Assembly (NCBI GenBank): GCA_964394585.1
Contig: CAYMYI010000038.1
Coordinates: 1-33,315, forward strand
Direction of reading: 5' to 3'
DNA from: CAYUJH01 sp964394585
GTDB lineage: Bacteria; Bacteroidota; Bacteroidia; Cytophagales; Flammeovirgaceae
Length of the DNA stretch: 33,315 bases
Position 1 is the stretch's first letter. Every line of letters starts with the position of its first letter. Of this stretch, positions 1-8,154 are shown one piece after another. The notes below the pieces were generated by a model, which saw only the letters and a list, made by a program, of their open reading frames with translations, ran no database searches and was not told the origin of the DNA. Both the position numbers and the translations under genes were made by a program.

Positions 1-530
1 TTACTAAGCAATCAGAAAAGGTGTACGAAAATTCCTGGATTCGTGTGCAGGAAGATAAAGTTGTTCATCCTTCAGGGCGCGAGGGTATCTATGGCGTCGT
101 CCACTTTTTCAATAAAGCCATTGCCATTTTACCCATCGACGAGCAGGGAAACACTTGGTTAGTAGGGCAGTATCGGTATGCGCTAAAGGCATATTCATGG
201 GAATTGCCGATGGGGGGCTGTCCTCCTGAAGAAAACCCGCTCGAAGCCGCCAAACGGGAACTCCTCGAAGAAACAGGCATAAAAGCGCAAAAATGGACGC
301 AATTTATGGTGCTACATCCTTCCAACTCCATTACTACTGAAGAAGGATTTGTTTTTTTAGCCGAAAACCTTTCTTTTCATTCCCCCCAACCCGATGATAC
401 AGAGGTGCTAACCATTCAAAAAATTCCATTCGATAAAGTATTAGAGATGGTATTGCGCCAGGAAATTACCGATGCTATTTGTGTAGCTACCATTCTTAGA
501 TATGCATTACATGCCGGATATCAACTGTAA
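1..530 (+). CDS. Nudix hydrolase, ADP-ribose pyrophosphatase-like (5' end cut by window)
   Basis: Hydrolyses a nucleoside diphosphate linked to another moiety, most likely ADP-ribose or a similar cytosolic metabolite; the exact substrate is not readable from sequence. Counting from the GTG at 21, a perfect Nudix box (G-x5-E-x7-RELLEETGI) lies at residues 65-87 and supplies the Mg-binding glutamates. The preceding IYGVVHF and WELPMGG segments are typical of the ADP-ribose pyrophosphatase-like branch. The frame stays open to the left edge (codons TKQSEK before the GTG) and homologues usually carry about 10-20 residues before the YENSWIRV segment, so I think the true start lies upstream of the window and the GTG is only an apparent start. 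The visible part is 169 residues or more, close to full length. No partner gene is evident; the next gene is 125 bases away with its own promoter motif. Confidence 0.88.
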   Translation, partial: TKQSEKVYENSWIRVQEDKVVHPSGREGIYGVVHFFNKAIAILPIDEQGNTWLVGQYRYALKAYSWELPMGGCPPEENPLEAAKRELLEETGIKAQKWTQFMVLHPSNSITTEEGFVFLAENLSFHSPQPDDTEVLTIQKIPFDKVLEMVLRQEITDAICVATILRYALHAGYQL

Positions 531-610
531 ATAATTTTGAGATTACTTGTTTATTCCGATTTAATAAATATTTAATGCATACTAATGCGTTTTTAAAAAA
601 TATAATTGCC

Positions 611-618
611 TATATTTG
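611..618 (+). promoter_or_regulatory. Bacteroidota -7 promoter element upstream of the DeoR-family gene
   Basis: TATATTTG matches the TAnnTTTG -7 consensus of the primary sigma factor in Bacteroidota. It lies 37 bases before the ATG at 656. I see no clean TTG/TTTG -33 element at the expected 17-23 base spacing, only a T-rich run at about 590-594. Confidence 0.5.
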
Positions 619-655
619 CAACATATCACTTTAATACAGATCAAAATAAATAAGC

Positions 656-1405
656 ATGTTAAAAGAAGAGCGCCATACGTTTATTTTAGATAAAATCAGT
701 GAACGGCGAAAAGTACTCTCTTCGGAGCTTAGCCAGTGGCTTGATGTTTCTGAAGATACCATTCGGCGCGATTTGAAAGAACTTGCCGAACAAGGAAGTG
801 TGCGAAAAGTACATGGTGGCGCTATGGCAGTAGCGTATTTACCCTTTCATTTTGAAGACCGGGAAGTATACGCACGCGATCAAAAAGTGATTATTGCCGA
901 AAAAGCACTCGACTTATTAGAAGATGGACAAGTGATTTTAATTGATGGGGGGACTACAAATTTAGAACTGGTGAAGCGCCTACCTGAAACGTTAGAAGCC
1001 ACCTTTTTCACCAACTCTTTACCTATTGCTACCCAACTGCGGATGCACCCACAGATAGACGTATTTCTGATAGGTGGGCGTTTGGTAAAAGATGCTCAGA
1101 TCACTGTAGGATTAGATGTGGTGCAGACTCTTGCCGATTTACGTGCCGATTTATTCTTTTTAGGAACGAGAAGTATTCACCATGAAGCCGGCGTTACGGA
1201 AATCAACCGAGAAGAAGCCCACGTAAAACGCGCCATGATCGCGGCAGCAACGCGCACTATCTCTATGCCTATCGCTGAAAAACTCGATGTGATACAACCT
1301 TTCAAAGTGGAAAATATTCAAAAAATTTCGGTCATTATCACAGAATTATCCTCCAAAAATGAGAAACTGTTACCCTATAAACGCATGGGCATCGAAGTGC
1401 TTTAA
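656..1405 (+). CDS. DeoR/GlpR-family transcriptional regulator
   Basis: A cytoplasmic DNA-binding repressor or activator that senses a phosphorylated sugar. Residues about 6-56 form the DeoR winged helix-turn-helix (the recognition part includes SEDTIRRDLKELAEQG and KVHGGAM). Residues about 75-235 form the DeoRC sensor domain, with the ligand-loop motif DGGTTNLEL at 97-105 and the family motif GVTEINREEAHVKRAM near 189-204. Its length of 249 residues is normal. The stop is 32 bases upstream of the NagB-LmbE fusion gene on the same strand, so the two probably form one unit and the ligand is probably a glucosamine/GlcNAc phosphate; that link is inferred from position. A TAnnTTTG promoter element lies just upstream. 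Confidence 0.9.
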   Translation: MLKEERHTFILDKISERRKVLSSELSQWLDVSEDTIRRDLKELAEQGSVRKVHGGAMAVAYLPFHFEDREVYARDQKVIIAEKALDLLEDGQVILIDGGTTNLELVKRLPETLEATFFTNSLPIATQLRMHPQIDVFLIGGRLVKDAQITVGLDVVQTLADLRADLFFLGTRSIHHEAGVTEINREEAHVKRAMIAAATRTISMPIAEKLDVIQPFKVENIQKISVIITELSSKNEKLLPYKRMGIEVL

Positions 1406-1437
1406 CACCCGTCATTCATCTCGAAAAATAAAACCCT

Positions 1438-3375
1438 ATGAATATTTTAAGCCATCAAGAAATAGGCGCTTCCGAAGAAACTCGTTTTGAGCGCATCCAT
1501 ACTGTAATACTCCCCGACTCTTTGCAGGCTACCAAGGCAGTAGCTAAGGAAATCGCATCTTTAATTAAAGTGAAGGAACTGCAAGGGAAACGTTGCGTCC
1601 TTGGGCTAGCAACTGGCTCTACGCCTACCCCCCTTTACGATGAACTCGTGCGCATGCATCGTGAGGAAGACCTAAGTTTTGCCAATGTGGTTACGTTCAA
1701 TCTTGATGAATACTACCCTATGGAACCTCAGGCGCTACAAAGTTACGTTCGATTCATGTACGAATATTTGTTCAATTACATCGATATAAAACCGGAAAAT
1801 ATTCATATTCCTGATGGGACACTCCCTCCCGAAAAAGTAACGGAATATTGCCAAGCATATGAGCGAAAAATTGACGATTTAGGAGGACTCGATTTGCAGA
1901 TTTTGGGCATCGGGCGCACCGGGCATATTGGGTTTAATGAGCCCGGCTCGCACTTGAATTCAAAAACTCGCATGATTACCCTCGACTCTATCACCAGAAT
2001 TGACGCCGCTAGCGATTTCTTTGGCGAAGAACATGTGCCACGCAAAGCTATTACCATGGGAGTTGGTACTATTATGAAAGCTCAACGCATTATTTTAATG
2101 GCTTGGGGCGAGGGCAAAGCTTCTATCGTTAGAAAAACAGTGGAAAACACCATTAGTGATGCAGTACCTGCCACCTACCTGCAAAAGCATCCTAACACAA
2201 CGTTTGTACTCGACGATGCCGCCAGCGCTGAACTTACCCGCATAAAAACTCCGTGGCTTGTGGGCGATTGCCAATGGGACGAACATCTCATCCGTAAAGC
2301 GGTAACTTGGTTGTGTCAAAAGCTTCAGAAACCCATCTTAAAGCTCACCGATCGAGATTATAACGATAACGGTATGAGTGATTTAGTAACCGAGTATGGC
2401 CCTGCTTATAACATCAACTTAAAGGTGTTTAATCAATTACAACATACCATCACGGGTTGGCCAGGCGGAAAACCCAATGCTGATGATACCCACCGCCCTG
2501 AACGGGCTACTCCTGTACAAAAGCGTGTGCTTATTTTTTCGCCTCACCCTGATGACGACGTAATTTCCATGGGTGGCACATTTATCCGCTTAGTTGACCA
2601 GGGGCACGATGTACACGTAGCCTATCAAACTTCGGGAAATATTGCTGTATTCGACGATGACGTCATCCGCTTTGCTGATTTTATCACCGATTTTAGACAA
2701 TCGTTCGAAGGGGAATCTTCCGAAAAAACTGCCGAGGATTTCTTTCAGCGCATTGTGGCACATCTACAAACCAAAAAGCCAGGCGATATCGATGCGCCGG
2801 AAGTACAAAAAATTAAAGGCCTCATTCGCAGAGGAGAAGCCAAAGCTGCTTGCCGCTATGTGGGAATCCCCGATTCGAATTTCCATTTCCTCGATATGCC
2901 ATTTTACGAAACAGGATTGGTGAAGAAAAAACCTCTAGGCGAGGCAGATATCCAGATTATTGTAGACCTCTTGCAGACTGTAAAACCTCACCAAGTATAT
3001 GCCGCAGGCGACCTTTCAGACCCACATGGCACGCATCGTGTTTGTTTGAATGCCATCTTTCAGGCGATTGAACGGCTTAAAGAAGAGCCCTGGATACGCG
3101 ACTGTTGGGTATGGCTCTACCGAGGTGCTTGGCAAGAGTGGGACATCGACGAAATTGAAATGGCAGTACCCATCAGCCCTGAAGAGCTTATGCGGAAACG
3201 TCGCGCCATTTTTAAGCATCAATCGCAAAAAGATAGACCGTTATTTCCCGGCTCCGATTCCCGGGAGTTTTGGCAACGTGCCGAACAACGCAATCGTGCT
3301 ACAGCCCAGCAATACGACCAACTCGGCTTTGCCGAATACGAGGCAATCGAAGCATTCAAACGTTATCACTTTTAA
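1438..3375 (+). CDS. nagB: Glucosamine-6-phosphate deaminase NagB fused to LmbE/PIG-L deacetylase-like domain
   Basis: A cytosolic two-domain protein. The N-terminal domain (residues about 15-290) is a NagB-type deaminase that would convert glucosamine-6-phosphate to fructose-6-phosphate and ammonia; visible motifs are LATGSTPTPLYDEL, NLDEYYPM (D90, equivalent to the E. coli catalytic D72) and GRTGHIGFNEPGS with H163 and E168. The residue equivalent to E. coli D141 is T161, a change also familiar to me from long Bacteroidota NagB proteins. The C-terminal domain (about 362-600) is LmbE/PIG-L-like, with the zinc motif HPDDD at 370-374 and DPHGTH (H530, H533), as in N-acetylglucosaminyl deacetylases. 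At 645 residues it is more than twice the size of stand-alone NagB (about 266), and it matches the Bacteroidota fusion. It follows the DeoR-type gene by 32 bases. The fusion suggests deacetylation and deamination in one chain, but the substrate of the LmbE part is unknown. Confidence 0.93.
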   Translation: MNILSHQEIGASEETRFERIHTVILPDSLQATKAVAKEIASLIKVKELQGKRCVLGLATGSTPTPLYDELVRMHREEDLSFANVVTFNLDEYYPMEPQALQSYVRFMYEYLFNYIDIKPENIHIPDGTLPPEKVTEYCQAYERKIDDLGGLDLQILGIGRTGHIGFNEPGSHLNSKTRMITLDSITRIDAASDFFGEEHVPRKAITMGVGTIMKAQRIILMAWGEGKASIVRKTVENTISDAVPATYLQKHPNTTFVLDDAASAELTRIKTPWLVGDCQWDEHLIRKAVTWLCQKLQKPILKLTDRDYNDNGMSDLVTEYGPAYNINLKVFNQLQHTITGWPGGKPNADDTHRPERATPVQKRVLIFSPHPDDDVISMGGTFIRLVDQGHDVHVAYQTSGNIAVFDDDVIRFADFITDFRQSFEGESSEKTAEDFFQRIVAHLQTKKPGDIDAPEVQKIKGLIRRGEAKAACRYVGIPDSNFHFLDMPFYETGLVKKKPLGEADIQIIVDLLQTVKPHQVYAAGDLSDPHGTHRVCLNAIFQAIERLKEEPWIRDCWVWLYRGAWQEWDIDEIEMAVPISPEELMRKRRAIFKHQSQKDRPLFPGSDSREFWQRAEQRNRATAQQYDQLGFAEYEAIEAFKRYHF

Positions 3376-3387
3376 GAATTAGCGGCA

Positions 3388-4161
3388 TTAAATATCCCAT
3401 TCAAATACGCGCAAATCATCTGTTAGCTCTTGGCGTACTGAGTTCGGGTAACTTTTTTCTACAAAAGTTACCTGTTGCTCTTTATTAAAAAGTAACACCG
3501 AAGAACAACAAGTACCGTATCCTTCGCTTTCGATAAACATTGGTGATAGCATACGTTCTGCTGAAAGCCCTACGCCGGTTTGAGGCAAATCGCTATCGGG
3601 GGCGCGTTGGGTATCGTGCATATGAGCAATCAGCGTTGAGTAGTGTAAGCCGCCAGGTTGTGCAAGCGTGGCAGCCATTTTCTTCTTGCCCCGCTCTACT
3701 TTAGGCCAAGGAGTATTGAGCAAATGATTACTCAAACCATGAATCCCTCCTTTCACTTCTTTTACCTTGTTTCCTTTGTTAGAGAAATACCAAAGTTCAT
3801 GGAGGTTGCCCACTAACAAATTAAATCCATTAAATGCAGATGCACTAGGCAATATTTGGTGCAAATAGTCTTGCGGCGAAACTTCACATTTTAGATAATC
3901 GCTAACCAAGTGCCCACGTGTTGGGGCATTTGGCTTCATTTCTGACGGTGCTCGATAGTTCGTAAGTGCCGCCCACCTTCCTTGGCGAGTTACCCCTAAC
4001 CAACTTCCATTACCTTTCAAATCCTTTCCGGCAATGATAGCGCTATGCTCATCCCATACGGAAGCCTGTGCAGTAGGCCGCTTATAAAACTCGTCGCGGT
4101 TTGCCATTAATACCAGAGGATACTCAGCGTTTTGCCGCCATGCAAAAAGAATAAGGCACAT
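3388..4161 (-). CDS. NRDE/TANGO2-family protein
   Basis: A member of the NRDE (TANGO2, Ser-rich Golgi-associated homologue) family, named for the Asn-Arg-Asp-Glu motif visible here as MANRDEFYKRPT at residues about 19-30. The protein begins MCLILFAW; the Cys at position 2 is typical and in Ntn-hydrolase-like members may become N-terminal after Met removal. Other family landmarks are DLKGNGSWLGV, TNYRAP and a late segment with GTCCSSVLLF. Its 257 residues are the usual bacterial length. Its biochemical role is not settled; in eukaryotes TANGO2 is linked to lipid and haem handling. It is convergent with the NagB fusion gene, with 12 bases between stops, and I see no terminator there. Nothing in the context points to a pathway. 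Confidence 0.85.
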   Translation of the reverse strand: MCLILFAWRQNAEYPLVLMANRDEFYKRPTAQASVWDEHSAIIAGKDLKGNGSWLGVTRQGRWAALTNYRAPSEMKPNAPTRGHLVSDYLKCEVSPQDYLHQILPSASAFNGFNLLVGNLHELWYFSNKGNKVKEVKGGIHGLSNHLLNTPWPKVERGKKKMAATLAQPGGLHYSTLIAHMHDTQRAPDSDLPQTGVGLSAERMLSPMFIESEGYGTCCSSVLLFNKEQQVTFVEKSYPNSVRQELTDDLRVFEWDI

Positions 4162-4240
4162 AACGATATAGTATAAAGTTTATTATATCTTATTAAGATT
4201 TTTATTAGTGGATTCGTTCATGAATCAAGTGAAAAGTTTG

Positions 4241-4248
4241 TAAATTTG
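4241..4248 (+). promoter_or_regulatory. Candidate Bacteroidota -7 promoter element (TAAATTTG)
   Basis: TAAATTTG is an exact TAnnTTTG match. No TTG is present 17-23 bases upstream, so the -33 half is missing or degenerate. It lies about 100 bases before a hairpin, so it may drive a small RNA rather than the downstream transporter gene. Confidence 0.35.
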
Positions 4249-4254
4249 GTAAGT

Positions 4255-4382
4255 AAATATAAATGATGTTAATTCATTTTTTCTATACGGTCTATTCCGG
4301 CCACTAGCGATTAAACCACAACAATTAATTCACTATCTAACAAATAAAGTGTTCCTAAATATATTTTGGGAACACTTTTCAT
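4255..4382 (+). ncRNA. Candidate small RNA between a promoter-like motif and a hairpin
   Basis: If transcription starts just after the TAAATTTG element and stops at the hairpin of 4346-4378, an RNA of roughly 125 bases would result. It contains a possible 5' hairpin (AATGA/TCATT near 4263-4279). I do not recognise it as 6S RNA, tmRNA, RNase P RNA or a riboswitch. This rests only on the two flanking signals. Confidence 0.2.
4346..4382 (+). terminator. Hairpin, terminator-like
   Basis: A perfect 10-bp inverted repeat (AAAGTGTTCC at 4346-4355, GGAACACTTT at 4369-4378) with a 13-base AT-rich loop, followed by a short T run. No protein gene on the plus strand ends just before it: the nearest upstream plus-strand gene ends at 3375, with a minus-strand gene in between. 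Its purpose is therefore unexplained unless a short transcript precedes it. Confidence 0.55.
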
Positions 4383-4524
4383 TTTATAGAGACTTCCTAT
4401 CCCTCCGATATTTAAACAAAAACCTCTTCCTTCAATTTTTAGTCGATAATGAAAGCATCTTGTGCGCTATGCCTTTTCTTTGCTGATTATTCGTGTAAAC
4501 TGTGCATTCTTTAACTTCTTTATT

Positions 4525-5280
4525 TTGAAAGATAAAAAATCCAATTTATTTATGGTGTTGAGTGGGATTTTCCTTACCAATGCTTTAGTAGCAGAAATTA
4601 TAGGCACCAAATTATTTTCCCTAGAAGCAATATTAGGGTTAGCACCGGCACAACTCTATCTGTTTGGCGAGGGGCCATTAAGTTTTACCCTTACGGCAGG
4701 CGTAGTGCTATGGCCTGTAGTATTTATCACTACCGATATCATAAATGAGTACTTTGGCAAAGCTGGCGTTCGGAAAATTTCCTTTCTAACCGCCGGATTT
4801 ATTGCATATGTCTTCTTTGTATTATGGTTAGTTACTGAGCTTCCCCCCTCGCCTATTTGGTTGAATAGCTATCCGAAGTTAAAAATCAGCCAATCGTTCA
4901 ATGCCATTTTCTTACAAGGGATGGGTATTATCATCGGGTCGATTACTGCATTTTTAGTTGGGCAATTTAGCGATGTTGCCACATTTCAATGGTTACGCAA
5001 GTTCACCGGATCTCAAAAAATTTGGCTACGAGCCACAGGCTCTACGCTAGTTTCGCAATTAGTAGATAGTTTCGTGGTTCTTTTCATTGCCTTCTACATC
5101 TTCGGGCCATTAAGCCTAGTTACCTGCTTAGCCATTGGAGTTGTCAACTATATATACAAGTTTAGCATTGCCGTAGTGCTTACCCCTATCTTGTATGTGG
5201 CGCATGCGCTAATCGATGCCTATTTAGGGAAAGAAGTTTCTGAACAAATGATAGAAGAAGCGGCACAATCTAGCTTTTAA
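4525..5280 (+). CDS. yhhQ: Queuosine precursor transporter, YhhQ/VUT (DUF165) family
   Basis: A multi-pass inner-membrane protein of the family that imports queuosine precursors such as preQ0/preQ1 for tRNA modification. Visible landmarks are LFMVLSGIFLTNALVAEIIGTK in the first helix region, TAGVVLWPVVFITTDIINEYFGK, and later STLVSQLVDSFVVLFIAFY; the TTDIINEYFGK and SQLVDS parts are characteristic of the family. About six transmembrane segments can be read. The start is uncertain. A GTG at 4462 gives 272 residues but adds an atypical N-terminus. Homologues generally begin just before the LKDKKSN segment, so I chose the TTG at 4525 (251 residues). The first ATG at 4552 would cut into the first helix. 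No queuosine synthesis gene is seen nearby. Confidence 0.85.
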   Translation: MKDKKSNLFMVLSGIFLTNALVAEIIGTKLFSLEAILGLAPAQLYLFGEGPLSFTLTAGVVLWPVVFITTDIINEYFGKAGVRKISFLTAGFIAYVFFVLWLVTELPPSPIWLNSYPKLKISQSFNAIFLQGMGIIIGSITAFLVGQFSDVATFQWLRKFTGSQKIWLRATGSTLVSQLVDSFVVLFIAFYIFGPLSLVTCLAIGVVNYIYKFSIAVVLTPILYVAHALIDAYLGKEVSEQMIEEAAQSSF

Positions 5281-5290
5281 ACGGCGGTGC

Positions 5291-5320
5291 TTTGTTTCGT
5301 CGGGGTTTGCTGTAACTTTG
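5291..5320 (+). promoter_or_regulatory. Bacteroidota-type promoter for the kinase-agmatinase-hisC operon
   Basis: A TTTG at 5291-5294 (-33) and TAACTTTG at 5313-5320 (-7, exact TAnnTTTG) are 18 bases apart, within the 17-23 base range reported for this phylum. The motif ends 37 bases before the kinase ATG at 5358. It is the best complete promoter in the window. Confidence 0.7.
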
Positions 5321-5357
5321 AGGTGTAAAGTCGTTTTTTTAACTTCAAAATAAGTGT

Positions 5358-6284
5358 ATGAGTATTTTAGCAATTGGAACAGTAGCATTTGATGACATCG
5401 AAACTCCTTTTGGAAAAAGTGATAAAATTTTAGGTGGCTCGGCTAGTTACATTGGGGTATCAGCAGCAGCCTTTACCGCGTCGGTCAACATTGTTGCCGT
5501 AATTGGCGACGATATGCCCCAGCAAGAAATCGATATGATGAAATCGAAGGGCGTGGATACTGAAGGTTTGCAAGTAAAACAAGGGGAGAAATCGTTTTTT
5601 TGGGCAGGGCGCTACCATAACGATATGAACTCACGCGATACGCTCATCACAGAACTGAACGTATTGGCAAATTTTGACCCCATTATTCCCGATAACTATC
5701 AAGACTGCCGCTATCTCCTTTTGGGTAACTTAGCACCTACCACCCAAAAAGCGGTCATCGAACGCCTCAAAAAACGCCCCGAACTGATTGTGATGGACAC
5801 CATGAATTTTTGGATGGATAACGCATGGGACGAGCTACTAGAAGTAATGCAAATGGTAGATGTGATTTCCATTAACGACGAAGAAGCTCGCCAACTATCC
5901 AAAGAATACTCACTTGTGAAAGCCGCCCGAAAAATCATGACGATGGGTCCGAAAACGGTTATCATTAAGAAAGGAGAACACGGTGCATTACTTTTCCAAG
6001 AAAACCGCATGTTTTATGCGCCGGCACTTCCCCTCGAAAGTGTGTTTGACCCCACAGGCGCAGGCGATACCTTCGTAGGGGGTTTTATTGGCTATTTAGC
6101 AAAAAATGATGACACTTCGTTTGCTGCCATGAAACGAGGAATTCTCTACGGCTCGGCTGTTGCCTCTTTTTGTGTAGAAGCATTCGGGCTCAAACGCCTT
6201 GAAACACTCACAATCAACGAAATAGAAGCACGTTACGAAGAATTCATCCGCCTTGTTTCAGTAGAGGAAATCTATGCAGGATAA
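5358..6284 (+). CDS. PfkB-family carbohydrate (or nucleoside) kinase
   Basis: A cytosolic ribokinase-like kinase that transfers the ATP gamma-phosphate to a sugar or nucleoside. The N-terminal part has the substrate-side signature GGSASYIGVSAAAF at residues about 26-39. The C-terminal PfkB signature DPTGAGDTFVGGF begins at about residue 231 and places the catalytic base Asp at D237, with the GAGD anion hole. TVIIKKGEHGALLF is the usual strand before the nucleotide site. The length of 308 residues is normal. The exact substrate (ribose, adenosine, fructose or other) cannot be read. It is the first gene of a tight cluster: the agmatinase-family ATG follows its stop by 3 bases, so co-translation is likely. 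A good promoter lies directly upstream. Confidence 0.9.
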   Translation: MSILAIGTVAFDDIETPFGKSDKILGGSASYIGVSAAAFTASVNIVAVIGDDMPQQEIDMMKSKGVDTEGLQVKQGEKSFFWAGRYHNDMNSRDTLITELNVLANFDPIIPDNYQDCRYLLLGNLAPTTQKAVIERLKKRPELIVMDTMNFWMDNAWDELLEVMQMVDVISINDEEARQLSKEYSLVKAARKIMTMGPKTVIIKKGEHGALLFQENRMFYAPALPLESVFDPTGAGDTFVGGFIGYLAKNDDTSFAAMKRGILYGSAVASFCVEAFGLKRLETLTINEIEARYEEFIRLVSVEEIYAG

Positions 6285-6287
6285 CGC

Positions 6288-7071
6288 ATGAAACCTGATG
6301 TAATTATTAAAGGTGTTCCCTATGATCGGAACGCTTCTTTCTTACGCGGCGCTGCTATGGCACCAGAGCGTATTCGAGAAGCATTTTGGGGAGACTCTGC
6401 CAACAGTTGCACTGAAGAGGGCTACGACGTGCTCGCTGAAAACCGCCTGCGCGATGAAGGCAACTTGCCTACAAGCTCGTATCTTTCTTTAGGTGAACCT
6501 CTCATACCCTTACTGCAAGAAGGGCATCGCATTATTACCCTCGGTGGCGACCACTCAATCAGCTATCCGCTGCTTAAGGCCTATCAGCAAGTGTATCCTT
6601 ATCTCAATATTTTACAAATTGATGCACACACCGATTTATACGACTCGTTCGAAGGCGATCGGCACTCACACGCCTGCCCCTTTGCACGTATCATGGAAGA
6701 AAAGTTGGCAACCAGGCTGGTGCAAGTCGGGATTCGATCAGTAACTCCACATACCCGCGCACAAGCAGCGCGATTCGGTGTAGAAATGTGGGAAATGAAA
6801 GATTGGCACGAAACGCCCAAACTTTCGTTTGATGCTCCCCTTTACATTTCGCTCGACCTCGACGGGTTAGACCCTGCCTTCGCTCCGGGGGTTGCCCACC
6901 ACGAACCCGGCGGGCTCACATTCCGTGAAGTTCTGAATGTATTGCGCAATAGGTGCTGACATCGTTGAATTAAATCCGATACGCGACCTTGCAGACATGA
7001 CCGCTATGGTAGCAGCCAAGTTTTTACGCGAAATTGCAGCCTTAATCTTAAAACAAGACCAACATGTTTAA
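6288..7071 (+). pseudogene. speB: Agmatinase/arginase-family ureohydrolase with a 3' frameshift
   Basis: Ureohydrolase that would cleave agmatine, or a related guanidino compound, to release urea using a binuclear manganese site. Metal ligands are all present: GGDHS (H89), DAHTD (D112, H114, D116) and SLDLDGLDP (D190, D192). The APGVAHHEPGGLT segment is typical of Bacteroidota agmatinases. The frame from 6288 stops at 6957-6959 after 223 residues, following FREVLNVLR. The missing C-terminus (GADIVELNPIRD, then MTAMVAAKFLREI) is encoded one frame over and runs to a stop at 7069-7071, which overlaps the hisC start at 7064. Relative to the family about five residues are missing at the junction, so a deletion of 14 or 17 bases fits better than a single-base error. 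The lost segment is the last helix region, so activity or folding may be impaired. It could also be a sequencing or assembly fault. Confidence 0.85.
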
Positions 7072-8131
7072 TTTACAAAAATGGATACGTCCCCATATCT
7101 GGGAATTGAAGCCCTACGCTTCGGCGCGCGACGAGTACGAAGGTACTGAAGGGATTTTTCTCGATGCCAACGAAAACCCCTTTTGCTCCAAAGATATCCC
7201 CCGATTCAATCGCTATCCCGATCCATACCAACGCGAGCTCAAACAGCAAATTGCTCAGATCAAAAACATTGATGCCAGTAAAGTTTTTTTGGGAAATGGC
7301 AGCGATGAGGTTATCGACTTACTGATGCGACTAAGTTGCGCCCCCCTGAAAGACGAAGTCTTAATCATGCCTCCCACTTACGGAATGTACCGTGTTTGTG
7401 CCGATATCAATCAAATAAATGTATTAGAAGCTCCACTTACAGAAGATTTCGCCCTACAAACCGATTTGGTGCTCCGTACATTCACTGCTCATACAAAAAT
7501 CTGTTTTGTATGCTCACCGAATAATCCTACCGGGAATGTATTAGAAGCTTCAGAAATTCACCGAATTATCCAATCGTTTGATGGAGTTGTGATCGTAGAC
7601 GAAGCCTACATTGACTTTGCCCGGCAGGAAAGCTTTGTAAAGTATCTGCATTCATACCCCAACTTAGTAGTCATCCAAACGCTTTCAAAAGCTTGGGGAA
7701 TGGCGGGGCTACGGTTGGGCATGTGTTTCGCTTCCGAAGAAATTATTCGGCTGCTTAATAAAATAAAACCCCCGTATAACGTAAACCAAGCTACCCAAGA
7801 AATTGCCTTGGAAAGTTTGACAAAAACAGCAGAGAAAGAAGAGCAAGTTCAGCAAATTTTATCGCTACGCGAAAAGCTAAAACACGACCTGAAACAAATC
7901 TCCGAAGTTGAAATGGTTTACCCTTCCGACGCTAACTTCTTGCTGGTAAAAATGGCTCACGCCGAAAAAGTCTATCAATATCTTATCCAACAGAAGGTGA
8001 TTGTGCGTAGCAGAGCCAATGTGCAATTAACGAAAGATTGCCTGCGGATTTCAGTGGGCACTGCCGAAGAAAATGAACAGTTGCTAACTGCGCTCAATAC
8101 CTATGTGCATCATAAATCGGCTTTGGTCTAA
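7064..8131 (+). CDS. hisC: Histidinol-phosphate aminotransferase
   Basis: A class I/II PLP-dependent aminotransferase that converts imidazole acetol-phosphate and glutamate to histidinol phosphate in histidine synthesis. Landmarks in order are DANENPF near residue 32, GNGSDEVIDL near 75, CSPNNPTGN, VIVDEAYIDFA, and the PLP lysine motif SKAWGMAGLRLG with K209. The C-terminal RISVGTAEENEQLL is also typical of HisC. Its length of 355 residues is normal. The ATG overlaps the would-be agmatinase stop by 8 bases, so it belongs to the kinase-agmatinase-hisC operon. No other his gene is near, which is unusual because Bacteroidota commonly keep hisC in a his operon. HisC-like enzymes can also act on aromatic amino acids, so a second copy with another role is possible. 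A strong terminator follows. Confidence 0.92.
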   Translation: MFNLQKWIRPHIWELKPYASARDEYEGTEGIFLDANENPFCSKDIPRFNRYPDPYQRELKQQIAQIKNIDASKVFLGNGSDEVIDLLMRLSCAPLKDEVLIMPPTYGMYRVCADINQINVLEAPLTEDFALQTDLVLRTFTAHTKICFVCSPNNPTGNVLEASEIHRIIQSFDGVVIVDEAYIDFARQESFVKYLHSYPNLVVIQTLSKAWGMAGLRLGMCFASEEIIRLLNKIKPPYNVNQATQEIALESLTKTAEKEEQVQQILSLREKLKHDLKQISEVEMVYPSDANFLLVKMAHAEKVYQYLIQQKVIVRSRANVQLTKDCLRISVGTAEENEQLLTALNTYVHHKSALV

Positions 8132-8154
8132 TTGGTCTAATTAACTATATCCCA

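Larger units (their letters stand above)
4162..4524. other. Intergenic region of about 360 bases
   Basis: This AT-rich stretch lies between the start of the NRDE gene (minus strand) and the transporter gene (plus strand). It contains a plus-strand TAnnTTTG element at 4241-4248 and a perfect 10-bp hairpin at 4346-4378. No ORF with family resemblance is visible. The two elements together could bound a short transcript, described separately. Confidence 0.6.
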
